A stretch of 64,000 nt of DNA from an uncultured Pelagibacteraceae bacterium (lineage in GTDB: Bacteria > Pseudomonadota > Alphaproteobacteria > Pelagibacterales > Pelagibacteraceae), in contig CACLDE010000001.1 of the NCBI GenBank assembly GCA_902605645.1, positions 1 through 64,000 of the forward strand, in the 5' to 3' direction. The notes under the pieces are model-generated. The model did no database searches and was not told the origin of the DNA. It saw only the letters and a list, made by a program, of their open reading frames with translations. Position numbers and translations under genes: made by a program. Shown here one piece after another: positions 17,319 to 27,641 of this stretch. Each line of letters starts with the position of its first letter. Positions within the stretch are counted from its first letter, which is position 1.

Positions 17319-19190
17319 TTATTTTTCTAGAAAACTTTTAAGTTGTTTTGATCTGCTTGGATGCTTTAATTTTCTTAAAGCTTTAGCTTCAATTTGTCTA
17401 ATTCTCTCTCTGGTTACAGAAAATTGTAGTCCCACCTCCTCTAATGTGTGATCGGTATTCATTCCAATGCCAAATCGCATCCTAAGGACTCTTTCTTCTC
17501 TTGGGGTTAGAGAAGCTAAAATTTTTGTCGTCGACTCACTTAAATTTGACTGGATGGCAGTATCAAGAGGTTGAAGGGCATTTTTATCTTCAATAAAATC
17601 TCCAAGGCTACTGTCTTCTTCGTCACCAACAGGAGTTTCTAATGAAACTGGTTCTTTTGCAATTTTTAATACTTTTCTTACTTTTTCTAATGGCATCGCA
17701 AGTTTTTTTGCTAGCTCTTCTGGGGTAGGCTCTCTACCAAATTCGCTCATAATTTGTCTTTGGGTTCTTACAATCTTATTAATTGTTTCAATCATGTGAA
17801 CTGGAATACGAATTGTTCTTGCCTGATCTGCAATTGATCTTGTAATTGCTTGTCTAATCCACCATGTAGCATAAGTTGAGAACTTGTAACCTCTTCTGTA
17901 CTCGAATTTATCAACTGCTTTCATTAAGCCTATGTTTCCTTCTTGTATTAAGTCAAGAAACTGCAATCCTCTATTTGTATATTTTTTTGCAATTGAGATT
18001 ACTAATCTTAGATTAGCTTCAACCATTTCTTTTTTTGCGATTCTAGACTCTCGCTCTCCCTTTTGAATCCTGCTTACTAATCTTTTGAACTCTCCAACTG
18101 AAAGTCCGATTTTTTTACTAAATTCTACTAGTCTATCTCTAATTTCTGCAAAATCTTTTTTAAATTTCTTAAAAAAAGATTTCCAGACAGGATTTTGATT
18201 TAAAAACGTCTCGAATCGAGGATTTATTTCGTTGCCAATATAATATTTCAAAAATTCTTCTCTAGAGATTTTATTATCCATAGCTAGTCTTAATAAAACA
18301 CCTTCTAGAGAAACTATTTTTTTATTTTCTTTATAATGTGATTGAACTAGTTCCTCTACTACATGAGGTGCAATTTGCAAATTTTTAAAATTATCAACTA
18401 AAATAGATTGAATTTTTTTAAAGTTTTTATTTTTTGAGACTGATAGTTCTTTACCTGATAAAATACATTCTAAATTTTCTTTTTGATATTTTTGTAATTT
18501 TAAGTAATTTTTATTTAAAGACTCTAATAATTTTAGTATCTTAGGTTTAATTTCCTCTTCCATTTTTGCTAAGGATACATTAAATTCATCTTCTTCTGTG
18601 ACTTCTCCTTTTTCATCAGGTTTTTTTTCATTTTCGGTCTCATCATCTTTTGCTTTAACCTTTTTATCTGATTCTTTTTTTGTTTTCATCTCATCGTCAT
18701 TCGAGGCTTCGAAATCTTCATAAGTTGAGTCTATGTCAATTATATCTCTAACTAACATTTCTTGATTTTCAATTTTTTCTTTCCACTCCGATATTTTCTT
18801 TCCAACAATAGGACTTTGAGTTAGAGCATTAATCATAACATCTTTTCCGGCTTCTATTCTTTTTGCAATAGCAATTTCTCCCTCTCTTGAAAGCAGCTCA
18901 ACTCCGCCCATCTCTCTTAGATACATTCTAATTGGATCATCGCTTTTCTCAGATGTTTTATCTTCAAGGTTATTTGAGGTTTCTTTTTTCTTATTAGACT
19001 GAAATTCTGATTTTTTTTCTACTAAAGTTACTTTATGATCTGCAATGATTAAAAAAGCCCGTTCAGTATTTTCGAAAGATCCGCCCCTTTTGCCTAAGGA
19101 TTTTCCCAGTTCTTCGTATGTAATAAATCCTCGATTTTTTCCTTTTTCAAGAATTCTTTCGAATGATTTTGTAATTAATTTTTCGCCCAT
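17319..19190 (-). CDS. rpoD: RNA polymerase primary sigma factor RpoD (sigma-70)
   Basis: Housekeeping sigma factor. It has region 1.1 ([16 protein letters not shown]), region 1.2 ([30 protein letters not shown]), a highly acidic/Lys-rich insert around residues 150-200, the non-conserved region, then region 2 ([33 protein letters not shown] and [15 protein letters not shown]), region 3, and region 4 ending with the helix-turn-helix [28 protein letters not shown]. At 623 residues it is full length. The order yqeY-dnaG-rpoD is a common alphaproteobacterial arrangement. Confidence 0.97.
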   Translation of the reverse strand: MGEKLITKSFERILEKGKNRGFITYEELGKSLGKRGGSFENTERAFLIIADHKVTLVEKKSEFQSNKKKETSNNLEDKTSEKSDDPIRMYLREMGGVELLSREGEIAIAKRIEAGKDVMINALTQSPIVGKKISEWKEKIENQEMLVRDIIDIDSTYEDFEASNDDEMKTKKESDKKVKAKDDETENEKKPDEKGEVTEEDEFNVSLAKMEEEIKPKILKLLESLNKNYLKLQKYQKENLECILSGKELSVSKNKNFKKIQSILVDNFKNLQIAPHVVEELVQSHYKENKKIVSLEGVLLRLAMDNKISREEFLKYYIGNEINPRFETFLNQNPVWKSFFKKFKKDFAEIRDRLVEFSKKIGLSVGEFKRLVSRIQKGERESRIAKKEMVEANLRLVISIAKKYTNRGLQFLDLIQEGNIGLMKAVDKFEYRRGYKFSTYATWWIRQAITRSIADQARTIRIPVHMIETINKIVRTQRQIMSEFGREPTPEELAKKLAMPLEKVRKVLKIAKEPVSLETPVGDEEDSSLGDFIEDKNALQPLDTAIQSNLSESTTKILASLTPREERVLRMRFGIGMNTDHTLEEVGLQFSVTRERIRQIEAKALRKLKHPSRSKQLKSFLEK

Positions 19191-19248
19191 AAACTGAATT
19201 TAATAGTGAAATATATATAAACACTAAATATTAAAAATCTATCTTTAA

Positions 19249-21030
19249 TTATTCCCTATTTATTTGACTTTTAAGCTTTAGAAGTTCTGAATACGCCTTC
19301 TCTTCCATATTATTTATCAGCTTATCCTCTAAAGATTCTATCTTCTTTTTATTTTGACTTTCTAAAAGATCGTTAGTGAAGTCCTCAAATAATTCTTTTA
19401 TTTGGTCGTAGTTTTTTTTATTAACTATCATTCTTAAATTTGAATTTTCAATGATGCTTTTAGACAAACTAGAATAAGTTTTTAGCGCCTCGTTTTTAAT
19501 CTCTTTTTCTGTCTTATCTGACTTTACAAGATCAATTAAAAATACCTTTAATTTTTCATTTTCTGGATTTGAAAAAATAATATTCGATATACTTTCTAAG
19601 TCGTTTTTAACTGCTCCACCATAAAATATCATTATAAAAAGAATTGAAAATTCAACTAAATTTTCTCTTGTTAAATCCTTTTTTTGCATATGTATTTTCT
19701 TTGTTTCATTAAGCATTTTAAAATTTTTTCGTTTTGAAAAACCATAGCTTATTTTATTATTTACGTTAGGGGTAAGACTGTTAATTTTGCTTAAAAAATC
19801 CTCTAAAATATATTTTTTTAGTGTAATATCATTTATAGATGAGCATAGTTTTCTCATTTGTTTTTCAAATTTAGTTATTTCATAAGGATTGCTAGTGTTA
19901 ATTTTTTTAACATAGGTGTCCCAAATAAATGATTGAATAATAGTTTTGTTGTCCAAAAATTTTAAAAAACCTTCTTTTCCCACTTCTTTAACAATATCAT
20001 CTGGATCTTTCCCTTGGCCAAGAATTGAAAAATAAATTTTGTTTTCCTCGTTTATTAACGGAAATAATCTTTCTGCAATTCTAAGTGCCGCTTGTTGCCC
20101 GCTTTTATCTCCATCCAAACAGATAATTGGATCTGAAAAAAATTTCCAGATTAAATTAATTTGACTCTCTGTAATAGCGGTTCCACAATTTGAAATAACA
20201 TTTTTGATCCCTCTCGAATACAATGATATTACATCCATGTAACCCTCAACTATAATTACTTCTTCTGAAGAAGATCTCTCATCTTTCGCAAAGTTTAAAT
20301 TAAATAGTTGTCTTCCTTTTTTAAAAAATTCTGTTTCAGGGGAGTTTATATACTTTGCCAAGTTTACATCTCCAATAATTCTTCCACCAAATGCAATAAT
20401 ATCTCCTGACAAATTAAGTATGGGAAAAATAATTCTATTTTTAAATCTATCTATAAATTTTTGATTTTTTTCCACGAAATAATATAGACCTGTTAATTTA
20501 ATATCTTCTGCAGAATATTTTTTTGATAAATGTTCAAAAAAATTATTAGGTGGCACAAAACCTAGTTGAAATTTTTTAATTACTTCTTCAGATAGTTTTC
20601 TTTCTTTTAAATAATTTAATGCAAATATGTTTTTTTTATTGAACAACTCACCTTGAGAATAATCGGAGTATTCTTTTATTATTTTTTTATATTTATTATA
20701 TTTTTCTTCCTTTTCTTTATCGTATTTTGTAAATTTATATATTTGCATTCCTGCTTCTGAGGCCAAAGCTTTTACAGCTTCTCCAAATCTTAAAGATCTA
20801 GTCTTCATTAAAAAATCAAAAATATTTCCATGTTCGCCTGTGCTAAAACAATGATAAAATCCTTTTTCATCGTTTACAGTAAATGAAGGTGTTTTTTCAT
20901 TCTTAAACGGAGACAAACCAATAAATTCTTTACCTCTTTTTTTTAACTGGACATATTTACCGACTACTTGTGATACTTTAACCCTAAGTTTAATTTCGTC
21001 TAAATATTCTTTTGGATACTTCATGATCAT
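19249..21030 (-). CDS. dnaG: DNA primase DnaG
   Basis: Synthesises RNA primers at the replication fork. The N-terminal region aligns with the CHC2 zinc domain (GLSPFKNEKTPSF then GFYHCFSTGEHGNIFDFL), but three of the four usual zinc ligands appear replaced (Ser, Lys, Cys, Thr in place of Cys, His, Cys, Cys). The TOPRIM domain is intact: VIIVEGYMDVI, NCGTAIT, and ICLDGDKSGQQAALR. The C-terminal DnaB-binding region is divergent. The start at 21030 overlaps the yqeY stop in an ATGA junction; a second ATG lies two codons later. Length 593 is normal. Confidence 0.95.
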   Translation of the reverse strand: MIMKYPKEYLDEIKLRVKVSQVVGKYVQLKKRGKEFIGLSPFKNEKTPSFTVNDEKGFYHCFSTGEHGNIFDFLMKTRSLRFGEAVKALASEAGMQIYKFTKYDKEKEEKYNKYKKIIKEYSDYSQGELFNKKNIFALNYLKERKLSEEVIKKFQLGFVPPNNFFEHLSKKYSAEDIKLTGLYYFVEKNQKFIDRFKNRIIFPILNLSGDIIAFGGRIIGDVNLAKYINSPETEFFKKGRQLFNLNFAKDERSSSEEVIIVEGYMDVISLYSRGIKNVISNCGTAITESQINLIWKFFSDPIICLDGDKSGQQAALRIAERLFPLINEENKIYFSILGQGKDPDDIVKEVGKEGFLKFLDNKTIIQSFIWDTYVKKINTSNPYEITKFEKQMRKLCSSINDITLKKYILEDFLSKINSLTPNVNNKISYGFSKRKNFKMLNETKKIHMQKKDLTRENLVEFSILFIMIFYGGAVKNDLESISNIIFSNPENEKLKVFLIDLVKSDKTEKEIKNEALKTYSSLSKSIIENSNLRMIVNKKNYDQIKELFEDFTNDLLESQNKKKIESLEDKLINNMEEKAYSELLKLKSQINRE

Positions 21031-21479
21031 TTTAAAAATTCTTTAATAAGATTACTAACTTTTGAAAAATCTAAAACGTCACCATATTCTTTTTTAAGTG
21101 CTCCCATAACTTTACCCATGTCCTTAATTGATTTAGCTTGAAGATTTTCAATTACCTTTTTACAAATATTTTTAGTTTCTTCATCACCCATTTGTTTAGG
21201 CAGAAAATTATTAATAATTGAAATTTCCTCTTGTTCTTTTTTGAGTAGATCTTCCCTGCCAGCTTTTTTGTAAGCTTCACACGAATCATTTCTTTGTTTG
21301 TTCATTTTTTTTAATATTGAGATGATTTCTTGGTCTTTCAACGAACCTTCTTTAATTTTAGAAGCTATTTTAAAATCTTTAATAGCAGAAATTATTAGTC
21401 TTAAAGTTGGAAAGACTGTTTTATCTTTATTTTTGAGACTTTCGTTTAATTTTTCTTCTATTTTTTTTTCTAGAGACAT
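21027..21479 (-). CDS. yqeY: GatB/YqeY domain protein
   Basis: A 150-residue protein made almost wholly of the YqeY domain, related to the C-terminal tRNA-interacting part of GatB. Recognisable segments are KDKTVFPTLRLIISAIKDFKI, EIISILKKMNKQRNDSCEAYKKAGREDLLKKEQEEISIINNFLPKQM cut into its usual blocks, and KDMGKVMGALKKEYG. The molecular function of free-standing YqeY is not well established; it is often encoded beside dnaG and rpoD, as here. The start codon faces carA across about 120 bases. Confidence 0.9.
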   Translation of the reverse strand: MSLEKKIEEKLNESLKNKDKTVFPTLRLIISAIKDFKIASKIKEGSLKDQEIISILKKMNKQRNDSCEAYKKAGREDLLKKEQEEISIINNFLPKQMGDEETKNICKKVIENLQAKSIKDMGKVMGALKKEYGDVLDFSKVSNLIKEFLK

Positions 21480-21531
21480 TTTTTTTAAGTAAGTTTAATC
21501 ACAAATTATATTTAAAATAAAAAGATCTTTC

Positions 21532-21560
21532 TTGACGATTTTTAAAGTTTTTCATATGTT
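21532..21560 (+). promoter_or_regulatory. Candidate sigma-70 promoter for carAB
   Basis: TTGACG at 21532-21537 and TATGTT at 21555-21560 are separated by 17 bases, a fair match to a -35/-10 pair. Transcription would start about 35-40 bases before the carA TTG start. Called from consensus and spacing only; in AT-rich DNA the -10 has low information. Confidence 0.45.
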
Positions 21561-21602
21561 TCGCAAAATCATGTTTATAAGTTTTTTACTTTAACTCATG
21601 AG

Positions 21603-22811
21603 TTGTATTTGAAACAGATTGATCAAAATATATACTCAAAAAATAATCTTAAAAAGATCAATTGTACCGCTATTTTAGTTCTAGAAAATGGAAATATATT
21701 TAAAGGTTTTGGTTTAGGATACGAAGGTTCAGCTACCGGGGAAGTTTGTTTCAACACATCAATAACTGGCTATCAGGAAATAATCTCAGATCCATCATAT
21801 GCGAAACAGATAATTAATTTTACTTTTCCACATGTAGGAAATGTTGGAACTAATAATGAGGATCACGAATCTGATAGGGTTTGGACGAAGGGTGTGATTT
21901 TAAATACTGAAATTACCGATCCTTCCAATTATCGTTCTTTAAGACATCTTGATTTATGGTTAAAAAAAAACCAAATAGTAGGAATAACTGGCATCGATAC
22001 CAGAAATTTAACAAACTTTATTAGGGATAAAGGGGCTCCTAAAGGGACTATATCTTTTTTAAAAAATGGTAAATTTAATATAAAGAAAATTCTCAAGACT
22101 ACAAAAAAATGGAGTGGTCTTAAAAATTTGGATTTAGCCAAACAAGTTACAACTAAAAGAAACTATATTTGGAAAGATTTTAAGACATGGAAAAAGGGAT
22201 CAGGTTTTCTTAAAAATAAAAAAAAATCGCTTCATGTAATAGCAATAGACTATGGTATTAAAAAAAATATTCTAAGATATTTTTCTGACTTTAATTGTAA
22301 AATTACTGTTGTTTCATGCAAAACAAGTGCAAATGATATTTTAAAATTAAATCCTAATGGTATTTTTTTGTCTAATGGCCCAGGGGATCCAGCTGCTACT
22401 GGAAAATATGCTATTCCAATTATAAAAAAATTTATAAAGATCAATCTGCCTGTATTCGGAATTTGCTTAGGTCACCAATTGCTAGGCTTAGCTTTGGGAG
22501 CAAAAACAAAAAAAATGAATTTAGGTCATAGAGGGGCTAATCATCCAGTTAAAAATTTAATTAAAGGAAATGTTGAGATAACAAGTCAAAATCATGGGTT
22601 TGAAATAGTTAAAAAAAACTTACCAAGAAATATTAAGATTACTCATCAATCTCTTTTCGATAACAGCATAGAGGGGATTAAACTTAAATCTAAACCAGTG
22701 TTTTCAGTCCAATATCATCCTGAGTCAAATCCAGGACCACAAGATAGTATTTATTTATTTAAGGAATTTGTAAAAAGTATGAAAAAAAATGCCAAGAAGA
22801 AAAGATATTAA
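21603..22811 (+). CDS. carA: Carbamoyl-phosphate synthase small subunit CarA
   Basis: Glutaminase subunit that feeds ammonia to CarB for carbamoyl phosphate (arginine and pyrimidine synthesis). The N-terminal domain reads [44 protein letters not shown] in its usual blocks. The class I glutaminase has FLSNGPGDP, the nucleophile Cys in [15 protein letters not shown], and the His/Glu pair in [12 protein letters not shown]. No in-frame ATG precedes the conserved region; the starts available are TTG at 21603 or 21609. The 3' end overlaps carB by 23 bases, so the two are translationally coupled. Confidence 0.95.
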   Translation: MYLKQIDQNIYSKNNLKKINCTAILVLENGNIFKGFGLGYEGSATGEVCFNTSITGYQEIISDPSYAKQIINFTFPHVGNVGTNNEDHESDRVWTKGVILNTEITDPSNYRSLRHLDLWLKKNQIVGITGIDTRNLTNFIRDKGAPKGTISFLKNGKFNIKKILKTTKKWSGLKNLDLAKQVTTKRNYIWKDFKTWKKGSGFLKNKKKSLHVIAIDYGIKKNILRYFSDFNCKITVVSCKTSANDILKLNPNGIFLSNGPGDPAATGKYAIPIIKKFIKINLPVFGICLGHQLLGLALGAKTKKMNLGHRGANHPVKNLIKGNVEITSQNHGFEIVKKNLPRNIKITHQSLFDNSIEGIKLKSKPVFSVQYHPESNPGPQDSIYLFKEFVKSMKKNAKKKRY

Positions 22812-25800
22812 AAAAATATTAGTTGTTGGTGCTGGCCCAATTATTATTGGTCAAGCATGTGAATTTGATTATTCAGGTACGCAAGCTTGTAAGGCTCTAA
22901 AAGATGAAGATTATAAAGTAATTTTAATTAATTCTAACCCAGCAACAATTATGACTGATCCAGATGTTGCAGATAAAACTTATATTGAACCTATTACTTT
23001 AGAGGTTTTAGAAAAAATTTTAATAAAAGAAAAACCTGATGCAATTCTTCCAACTATGGGGGGTCAAACTGCTTTGAATTTAGCTATGGAAGCAGAAAAA
23101 AAAGGCATTCTTAGAAAATACAAAATTGAACTCATTGGTGCTAATTCTAAAGCAATTTCAAACGCCGAAGATAGAAAAAAATTTAGAAAAAATATGCTTG
23201 ATATTGGTTTGGATCTTCCTAAATCAAAAATTGTAAATAAATTTAGTCAAGCATCAAAAGTTTTAAAACAAATTGGCCTTCCAGCTATAATAAGGCCTGC
23301 TTTCACACTAGGGGGTCTTGGTGGAGGAATAGTAAAAAATAAAAAAGAATTTTTTAAAGTAATTAAAGATGGTCTTCATGAATCCCCGGTAAACCAAGTC
23401 TTAGTTGAAGAATGTTTAGAGGGATGGAAGGAGTTTGAAATGGAGGTAATAAGAGATAAAAAAGATAATTGTATAATTATTTGCTCGATCGAGAATGTTG
23501 ATCCAATGGGAATACACACTGGAGACTCTGTTACTATTGCTCCAGCTCTAACTCTTACAGATAAAGAATACCAAGTTATGAGAAACGCCTCAATAGCATG
23601 TTTAAGAAAAATAGGAGTGGAAACAGGAGGTTCAAATGTTCAATTCGCAATAAATCCTAAAAATGGGAGAATGGTTATCATAGAAATGAATCCTAGAGTT
23701 TCTAGATCTTCTGCTTTAGCTTCTAAGGCTACAGGATTTCCAATTGCTAAAGTAGCTGCAAAACTTGCAGTTGGCTACACTTTAGACGAATTAAAAAATG
23801 AGATTACAAAAGTTACCCCAGCTTCTTTTGAGCCAACTATAGACTACATTGTAACTAAAGTCCCTAGATTTACGTTTGAAAAATTTTCAACTTCTGCTGC
23901 AGTTTTAGGAACATCCATGAAATCAGTTGGTGAAGCAATGGCGATAGGAAGAAATTTCAAGGAGTCTTTACAGAAAGCTTTGGTCTCTCTTGAAACGGGT
24001 TTTTCAGGAATAGACAAAATTTTTAATTTAAATATTAAACAGATAGAGAAAAAACTTAAAGAAAATATTCCTAACAAGATCTTACTAATTGGTGAAGCTT
24101 TTAGAAAAAAGATCAATATTGAAAAAATACAAAAACTTTCAAAAATTGATCCTTGGTTTTTGAATCAAATAAAAGATATCATAGACATTGAGAGTAAGAT
24201 CAAGAAAAATGGTTTACCTAAAACTTATAACGATTTTAATTATATCAAATCAATTGGTTTTTCTGATAAAAAGCTATCAGAATTAACAAATACTTCAGAA
24301 AATATTGTAAGAAAAAAAAGATCTGCTTTAAAGATTTTCCCAGTATATAAAAAAGTAGACACATGTGCCTCTGAATTTAAATCATTTACTCCCTACATGT
24401 ATTCTACCTATCAAAGAAACTTTTCTATAAATACAGAATGTGAGGCACAGCCATCGAATAGAAAAAAGGTTATAATTCTAGGAGGTGGACCTAATAGAAT
24501 TGGTCAGGGTATTGAATTTGATTACTGCTGTTGCCAAGCTAGTTTTGCTCTGAAAAAAGTTGGATTTGAAACAATTATGGTAAATTGTAATCCAGAAACT
24601 GTTTCAACAGATTATGATACTAGTGATAGGCTATATTTTGAACCTTTAATAGAAGAATTCGTTTTTAATATTATTAAAAAGGAGCAAACAAAAGGAAATT
24701 TAATTGGTGTAATAGCGCAATTTGGCGGGCAAACTCCCATCAAATTGTCAAAGTTTTTACACGAAAATAAGCTTCCAATTTTGGGTACGCAATACACTTC
24801 AATAGATTTAGCTGAAGATAGAGAAAGATTTAGGAAACTATTAAATAAATTAAAACTAAAACAGGCCGAAAGTGGCATAGCAAAAACTTTTCCTCAGGCA
24901 TTAAAGATAGCTGATAAAATTGGTTTGCCTTTAATGGTTAGACCATCATATGTATTAGGTGGAAGAGCAATGGAAATAGTTCACGAAAAAAAACAACTAA
25001 AAAATTTTGTTAAAGAAGCCTTTAAAGCTGCAGAAAAAAATCCAATTTTAATGGATAAGTTTATAGATAATGCAATGGAAGTAGATGTAGATGCATTGTC
25101 AGATGGTAAACAAGTTTTTGTAGCTGGTATTATGCAGCACATTGAGGAGGCTGGTATTCATTCAGGTGACTCGGCATGTAGCTTACCACCAGTTTCTATT
25201 AAGCCTTTTTTAATAAAAGAAATTGAAAACCAAACAAAGAAATTAGCACTTGCTCTAAAAGTAAAAGGTTTTATGAATGTTCAATTTGCAATTAAAAATG
25301 ATGAAATTTTTGTTATTGAAGTTAATCCAAGAGCCAGTAGAACTGTTCCTTTTGTATCTAAAGCAAAAAATATAGCTTTAGCTAAAATTGCATCTAGAAT
25401 AATGGCTGGTGAAAAATTATCTAAATTTAATTTAAGAAGTAAAACTAAAAAAATGTTTGCAGTAAAAGAAGCGGTTTTTCCTTTTAATAAGTTTCCTAAC
25501 AGCGATCTTTTACTGGGACCAGAGATGAAGTCTACTGGAGAAGTCATGGGTTTTGATGAGAACTTTGGAATGGCTTTTGCTAAAAGCCAAATTGCAGCTT
25601 CTAACTCTCTTCCTACTAAAGGATTAGCTTTTATATCACTAAAAAATAGCCATAAAAATGAAGGAGTAGCTTTGGCTAAAGAATTATCAAATCTTAACTT
25701 TAAGCTTTGTGGTACTGGTGGAACTGCTGACTTTATAAATAAACATGGAATTAAATGTCAAAGAATAAATAAAGTTAATCAAGGATCTCCTCATATTGTC

Positions 25801-26013
25801 GATGTACTCAACTCTAAGAAAATTGCTTTAGTAATTAATACCGGTGGGGGAAATAGTGAAAAGCAATTAAATGATGCTTTAGCATTAAGAAGGGCTACTT
25901 TAGCAAATAAAGTTCCATATTGTACAAATATGTCGACTGCTCAAGTCTGCATCGAGGGTATTAAATCTCTTAAGAATAAAGAAATTAAAGTTACCTCATT
26001 ACAAGATATCTAA
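22789..26013 (+). CDS. carB: Carbamoyl-phosphate synthase large subunit CarB
   Basis: Synthetase subunit with two homologous ATP-grasp halves, an oligomerisation domain and a C-terminal allosteric MGS-like domain. Half 1 begins [20 protein letters not shown] and contains EVIRDKKDN and [18 protein letters not shown]. Half 2 begins [19 protein letters not shown] and contains [16 protein letters not shown]. The last about 140 residues are the regulatory domain ([16 protein letters not shown]). Its 1074 residues match the single-chain bacterial form. The start lies inside the carA 3' end; the 2OG-oxygenase gene converges 4 bases beyond the stop. Confidence 0.98.
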   Translation: MPRRKDIKKILVVGAGPIIIGQACEFDYSGTQACKALKDEDYKVILINSNPATIMTDPDVADKTYIEPITLEVLEKILIKEKPDAILPTMGGQTALNLAMEAEKKGILRKYKIELIGANSKAISNAEDRKKFRKNMLDIGLDLPKSKIVNKFSQASKVLKQIGLPAIIRPAFTLGGLGGGIVKNKKEFFKVIKDGLHESPVNQVLVEECLEGWKEFEMEVIRDKKDNCIIICSIENVDPMGIHTGDSVTIAPALTLTDKEYQVMRNASIACLRKIGVETGGSNVQFAINPKNGRMVIIEMNPRVSRSSALASKATGFPIAKVAAKLAVGYTLDELKNEITKVTPASFEPTIDYIVTKVPRFTFEKFSTSAAVLGTSMKSVGEAMAIGRNFKESLQKALVSLETGFSGIDKIFNLNIKQIEKKLKENIPNKILLIGEAFRKKINIEKIQKLSKIDPWFLNQIKDIIDIESKIKKNGLPKTYNDFNYIKSIGFSDKKLSELTNTSENIVRKKRSALKIFPVYKKVDTCASEFKSFTPYMYSTYQRNFSINTECEAQPSNRKKVIILGGGPNRIGQGIEFDYCCCQASFALKKVGFETIMVNCNPETVSTDYDTSDRLYFEPLIEEFVFNIIKKEQTKGNLIGVIAQFGGQTPIKLSKFLHENKLPILGTQYTSIDLAEDRERFRKLLNKLKLKQAESGIAKTFPQALKIADKIGLPLMVRPSYVLGGRAMEIVHEKKQLKNFVKEAFKAAEKNPILMDKFIDNAMEVDVDALSDGKQVFVAGIMQHIEEAGIHSGDSACSLPPVSIKPFLIKEIENQTKKLALALKVKGFMNVQFAIKNDEIFVIEVNPRASRTVPFVSKAKNIALAKIASRIMAGEKLSKFNLRSKTKKMFAVKEAVFPFNKFPNSDLLLGPEMKSTGEVMGFDENFGMAFAKSQIAASNSLPTKGLAFISLKNSHKNEGVALAKELSNLNFKLCGTGGTADFINKHGIKCQRINKVNQGSPHIVDVLNSKKIALVINTGGGNSEKQLNDALALRRATLANKVPYCTNMSTAQVCIEGIKSLKNKEIKVTSLQDI

Positions 26014-26017
26014 AATA

Positions 26018-26680
26018 TTATTTTACTTTCCAGTCAGTTTCGAATGTTACGTAGTTGATTTGAATACATCTACGCTCTTTTTTAATCTCTTTCTTTTCCA
26101 TCCCATGCCAGGAGTCAGGACCACTAGTAAAAAAATAACCATAGTTATGTTTATAGGGAACAGTTTTAACTTTTTTAAGTTTTTTATCGTAAAAGTCAGT
26201 ACCTAAGTTTTCAGACTCGTTGTGAAGATTAATAAAAACAATTGATGACATCAATTTTTCTTTAATATCACAATGAGGTTTTAACCAAAAACCTTCTCTA
26301 TCACAAATAACCTCTAGCCTAACAAAAGAATTGCTTAAGTCTTTACCAATTAAGCTACCTATTTTTTTGTAAACCTCAGGGGATCTCAGTTCTTCTATAA
26401 AATTTTTAAGATGAGGAAATAGATTTGCATTCTCTTTTGTAACATAACATCTTAATTTTTTTGCTTTTCCACCATCTTTAATTCCTGATCTGAAAGCTCC
26501 GTCCCCTCCATCGAGTGCCCTGGTACCATCATAATTTAAATTTTTTTTTTTTGGATCGGCTATATCTGCATTGCTTATCTCTTTAATAGCCTCACTAGTT
26601 AATGGTTGATTGATCTCAAAATGCTTAAAGGGATCATTGTATGATTTAGTTCTGCTTTCTAGTGATTTAAATAATTCCAT
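26018..26680 (-). CDS. 2-oxoglutarate/Fe(II)-dependent oxygenase-like protein
   Basis: A 220-residue protein with the double-stranded beta-helix iron site: H-x-D in LKPHCDIKEKL, the distal His in GPDSWHGM, and the Arg that would bind the 2OG carboxylate in ERRCIQINY. These fit a hydroxylase of the prolyl-4-hydroxylase-like 2OG oxygenase type; the substrate is unknown. It overlaps the upstream ELM1-family gene by 14 bases on the same strand, suggesting a shared transcript and perhaps shared pathway in surface-glycan or lipid modification (inference only). Confidence 0.75.
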   Translation of the reverse strand: MELFKSLESRTKSYNDPFKHFEINQPLTSEAIKEISNADIADPKKKNLNYDGTRALDGGDGAFRSGIKDGGKAKKLRCYVTKENANLFPHLKNFIEELRSPEVYKKIGSLIGKDLSNSFVRLEVICDREGFWLKPHCDIKEKLMSSIVFINLHNESENLGTDFYDKKLKKVKTVPYKHNYGYFFTSGPDSWHGMEKKEIKKERRCIQINYVTFETDWKVK

Positions 26681-27617
26681 TTTTTTTAATCTTCTCGTTT
26701 ATTAAAGGTGATATTCTATTTACCTCATCAAGCTTATCATAAGACCATAAATCAATTTTATCTGTCAAATCTTTTATAATATTTAATTGTTTAAATTGGG
26801 AGAAAAATTTTTGAAATCTTAAATTATTTTTTTTTGCACTCATTTGGGCTACATATATCGGTTTTCCAGTAATTGCAGCCTCAGAAATCATTGACGTAGA
26901 GTCACAAGTTACAACTATGTAATCAGAAACAGACAGAGCAGATAAATAAGCCTTTTTATCAACCTGTTTGACAACTAATTGGTCGTGTCCAAAAGAATTA
27001 AAAGCTTTTTTAATAATATCCGACGGAGTTCTGTAAGAAGGTATAATAACTAGTTTATATTTATCTCTTGTAAAAATATTTTTTATTTTGTTAAATAAAA
27101 TGTCAATCTCTTTATCTGAAAAATTATAATATTTATTAGGTCCTCCAAGAATAAAAGAGATTACTTTTTTATTTTCTTTATCAATTTGTAAATAATTCCT
27201 CTCTTTTAAAATTTCTTTTTCTGAAAGATAATGAATAGCTCCAGTAGTTTTGATGACGTTATTACCTGTTAGATTATCGTGATCTGGACAGACAATTAAA
27301 TCAAATTTATCTATTGAAACCTTTGGGTCTTGAATATGTATAGTAAAGACTTTTTCTTTATACTTTTTTTTTAAAGCTATTGAGGGGATTACACTTTTTC
27401 TCCCACAAGAAATAATTACTTTCGAATCGAATATAAATTGAGTTTCAAGAACGCTCATAGATGCAGGTGTTATAAATGGTGGTATAAGACTCCAAAACTT
27501 TTTAAGTTTAATTTCTTGATGTTTATAGTTTAAATTCAAAGCTTTTGCTAAGCCTTCAACCTGGCTTATCATCCCGTGCATACCTTGCGTTAAAAGGAGT
27601 GCTTTTAATTTTGACAT
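26667..27617 (-). CDS. ELM1/DUF1022 family protein (GT-B glycosyltransferase-like)
   Basis: Resembles the mitochondrial-fission ELM1/DUF1022 family, widespread in alphaproteobacteria and named after a plant protein. Family features include the N-terminal LLLTQGMHGMISQVEGLA, WSLIPP, VIISCGRKSVIPSIALKK, IHIQDPKVSIDKFDLIVCPDHD, FILGGPNKYY and the donor-site-like VTCDSTSMISEAAITGKPIYVAQM. The last resembles sugar-nucleotide binding sites of GT-B enzymes, so a glycosyltransferase role is plausible but unproven. There is no signal peptide. It overlaps the downstream oxygenase gene and faces trxB across about 24 bases. Confidence 0.8.
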   Translation of the reverse strand: MSKLKALLLTQGMHGMISQVEGLAKALNLNYKHQEIKLKKFWSLIPPFITPASMSVLETQFIFDSKVIISCGRKSVIPSIALKKKYKEKVFTIHIQDPKVSIDKFDLIVCPDHDNLTGNNVIKTTGAIHYLSEKEILKERNYLQIDKENKKVISFILGGPNKYYNFSDKEIDILFNKIKNIFTRDKYKLVIIPSYRTPSDIIKKAFNSFGHDQLVVKQVDKKAYLSALSVSDYIVVTCDSTSMISEAAITGKPIYVAQMSAKKNNLRFQKFFSQFKQLNIIKDLTDKIDLWSYDKLDEVNRISPLINEKIKKNGII

Positions 27618-27641
27618 TTGTTACTATATACCTTCATTAGT

